64,000 bases of DNA from Nocardia alni (GTDB lineage Bacteria > Actinomycetota > Actinomycetes > Mycobacteriales > Mycobacteriaceae). Numbering within the stretch: position 1 is the first letter of the stretch; the number at the start of each line of letters is the position of its first letter. Below, in pieces: positions 62,716-64,000 of this stretch. Under the pieces are notes generated by a model. That model was given only the letters and a program-made list of their open reading frames with translations. It was not told the DNA's origin and ran no database searches. Location of the stretch: positions 1-64,000 of the forward strand of contig NZ_JAGPOX010000028.1 in assembly GCF_019038435.1 (NCBI RefSeq), given 5' to 3'. The position numbers were made by a program, and so were the translations under genes.

Positions 62716-63291
62716 GTGACCGGCGCACGGACGCCCGTATTTACCTGGCGGCGGCTGACGCCCGCCGATTTCCCGCTGCTGGCGGGTTGGCTCGCGCAGC
62801 CGCACGTGCGGCGCTGGTGGGATCACGACCCGGCTCCCGAAGCGGTGGCGCGCGATTTCGGTCCGACCTACCGGGGCGAGGAGCCGAACGAGGACCTGCT
62901 GGTTTTCGCCGATGGCGAGGCGGTCGGTCTGGTGCAGCGCTGCCGCCCGGCCGACTACCCGGACTATCTCGCCGACCTCGAACCGCTGGTCGAGCTGCCC
63001 GCCGAGACGATGACCCTGGACTATCTGATCGGCGACCCGGCCCGCATCGGTCGCGGCCTGGGCTCGGCGATGCTGCGCGCGATCATCGCCGCCACCTGGA
63101 TCGAACATCCCCGCGCCGCCCGCATCGTCGTCCCGGTCGCCGCGGCCAATCCCGCGTCCTGGCGTGCTCTCGAGAAGGCCGGAATGCTCCGCATCGCCGA
63201 AGGCTCCCTTCCCCCGGACAACCCGATCGATGACGGCCGGCACTTCATCTACGGCATCGACCGCCCGAGCCGTTCGTCCCGTGCGGACTGA
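62716..63291 (+). CDS. GNAT N-acetyltransferase, aminoglycoside 6'-acetyltransferase-like
   Basis: A 191-residue GNAT protein from GTG 62716 (leaderless: TAGCGT 7 nt upstream, no ribosome site). Conserved parts: HVRRWWDHDP, ADGEAVGLVQR, TLDYLIGDPARIGRGLGSAMLRAIIAATW (acetyl-CoA site) and NPASWRALEKAGMLRIAEG. This arrangement, with a WW near residue 30 and the IGxGxG loop, is that of AAC(6')-type enzymes and siderophore N-acetyltransferases. Real activity on antibiotics cannot be told from sequence. Confidence 0.87.
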   Translation: MTGARTPVFTWRRLTPADFPLLAGWLAQPHVRRWWDHDPAPEAVARDFGPTYRGEEPNEDLLVFADGEAVGLVQRCRPADYPDYLADLEPLVELPAETMTLDYLIGDPARIGRGLGSAMLRAIIAATWIEHPRAARIVVPVAAANPASWRALEKAGMLRIAEGSLPPDNPIDDGRHFIYGIDRPSRSSRAD

Positions 63292-63316
63292 CGGCAAGCC
63301 TGCTTTCCAGTAGAGA

Positions 63317-63400
63317 GAACCGGCCTCCCGCTGCATTCTCGACTCGAATTCGTCCGAAACCAGACGTTCGAGTCCGCAGAATGCAGCGTGAGGCCGGGGT
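63317..63400. repeat. 84-bp palindromic intergenic element, copy 4
   Basis: Left arm GAACCGGCCTCCCGCTGCATTCT, right arm complement of CGGCCTCACGCTGCATTCT, core GTCCGAAAC. It shares the GAACCGGCCTCCCGCTGCATT start with copy 3. It lies between the GNAT gene and hisE. Confidence 0.85.
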
Positions 63401-63464
63401 CGGCTCCTCGCCGGGCTCGGGCTGATTACGGGATGTGTGCCGGGATCTGAAAGAATGGCCACCC

Positions 63465-63728
63465 GTGAAGACTTTCGAAACCCTGTTCGCCGAGCTGCAA
63501 GATCGTGCGGTCACCCGTCCCGAGGGATCCGGAACCGTCGCGGCATTGGACGCCGGTGTGCATGCGCAGGGCAAGAAGGTGTTGGAGGAGGCCGGTGAGG
63601 TGTGGCTGGCCGCCGAACACGAGGGTGACGCGGCGCTGTCCGAGGAGATCTCGCAGCTGCTCTACTGGGTGCAGGTGCTGATGGTGGGCCGAGGGCTGAG
63701 CCTCGAGGACGTGTACCGACATCTGTGA
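63465..63728 (+). CDS. hisE: Phosphoribosyl-ATP pyrophosphatase
   Basis: Second step of histidine synthesis: converts PR-ATP to PR-AMP. The 87-residue protein matches HisE in length and sequence: FETLFAELQDRAVTRPEGSGTVAALDAGVHAQGKKVLEEAGEVWLAA, with the metal-binding EEAGE...EEISQLLYW. GTG 63465 is the start. hisG follows after 52 bp; hisE-hisG is the usual actinobacterial pair. Confidence 0.96.
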   Translation: MKTFETLFAELQDRAVTRPEGSGTVAALDAGVHAQGKKVLEEAGEVWLAAEHEGDAALSEEISQLLYWVQVLMVGRGLSLEDVYRHL

Positions 63729-63780
63729 CGGGGATAGGCCCAGCTCACCCTCCGTCACAAGTCCGGAAAGGACACCCCTA

Positions 63781-64000
63781 TGCTCCGCGTCGCAGTCCCC
63801 AATAAAGGCTCGCTGTCCGAGGCCGCCGTCGGCATCTTGACCGAGGCCGGGTACCGCAAGCGCACCGATGCGCGCGACCTCTCGGTGATCGATAACGCCA
63901 ACCAGGTCGAATTCTTCTTCCTGCGCCCGAAGGACATCGCCATCTACGTCGGCTCGGGCAAGCTGGACCTGGGCATCACCGGCCGCGATCTGGCCCTGGA
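63781..64000 (+). CDS. hisG: ATP phosphoribosyltransferase, N-terminal part
   Basis: First step of histidine synthesis (ATP + PRPP to PR-ATP), normally feedback-inhibited by histidine. ATG 63781 with AAAGGA upstream begins MLRVAVPNKGSLSEAAVGIL and continues through VEFFFLRPKDIAIYVGSGKLDLGITGRDL, the conserved HisG N-domain. The gene runs off the end of the window after about 73 codons. Confidence 0.95.

Overview
The window comes from a high-G+C actinomycete, most probably Nocardia or a close relative in the Mycobacteriales. This is an inference from several signs: an F420-type LLM oxidoreductase, a mycobacterial-style L,D-transpeptidase, paired WXG100 proteins, a complete stressosome operon, and the order PAC2 protein - metH - (several genes) - hisE - hisG, which recalls the M. 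tuberculosis hisG/hisE/metH/PAC2 neighbourhood. Genes are dense on both strands. GTG starts are common, and several starts look leaderless (TANNNT about 7 nt before the start codon).

Layout. 1-3200: end of a GYF_2-domain gene, a zinc-ribbon membrane protein and a small membrane protein, resembling the Bacillus ydjI/ydjG/ydjH membrane-stress module. 3.9-12.8 kb: a PrmC-like methyltransferase, a YdcF-like secreted protein, a divergent FolD, an L,D-transpeptidase, a TetR/FAD-monooxygenase divergent pair, a formimidoyl-THF-cyclodeaminase-like protein and an LLM oxidoreductase. 13.4-18.8 kb: a stressosome and phosphatase operon (RsbR, RsbS, RsbT, RsbX-like, RsbU/RsbW fusion, plus a separate STAS protein) read from a promoter that fits SigB/SigF consensus. 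18.9-25.9 kb: MarR, fumarase, an amidohydrolase/MarR pair with clear operators, and a Tat-exported FAD oxidase. 26.1-31.5 kb: a tightly coupled six-gene operon of permease, 29-residue peptide, FMN 2-hydroxyacid dehydrogenase, RidA, methyltransferase and FAD oxidase. 31.8-33.7 kb: MFS/TetR pair. 33.8-43.6 kb: a Wadjet-like SMC system (jetA, jetB, jetC) with no jetD visible. 43.6-47.3 kb: DUF2127, XRE, a resolvase-like small protein and PAC2. 47.5-54.2 kb: metH, a Ser/Thr kinase, a small secreted protein and a HAD phosphatase. 54.4-58.2 kb: a type VII secretion toxin locus with two WXG100 proteins, a predicted ADP-ribosyltransferase toxin, small downstream genes and an ADP-ribosylglycohydrolase. 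58.5-62.3 kb: a 2OG-Fe(II) oxygenase, a methyltransferase and a choline/carnitine-type acyltransferase. 62.7-64.0 kb: GNAT, hisE and the start of hisG.

Two structural themes cut across the genes. First, diverged tandem copies of gene 3' ends lie just downstream of many genes (folD-like, FAD monooxygenase, jetB, the putative immunity gene, the YdjH-like gene). Second, an 84-bp imperfect palindrome with a conserved CCGGCCT-N2-CGCTACATTTT arm recurs four times between genes, plus one probable half copy.

The strongest candidates for new biology are the predicted ADP-ribosyltransferase toxin encoded beside an ADP-ribosylglycohydrolase, the Wadjet-like locus without its nuclease subunit, the peptide-containing oxidoreductase operon, and the 3'-end duplication pattern.
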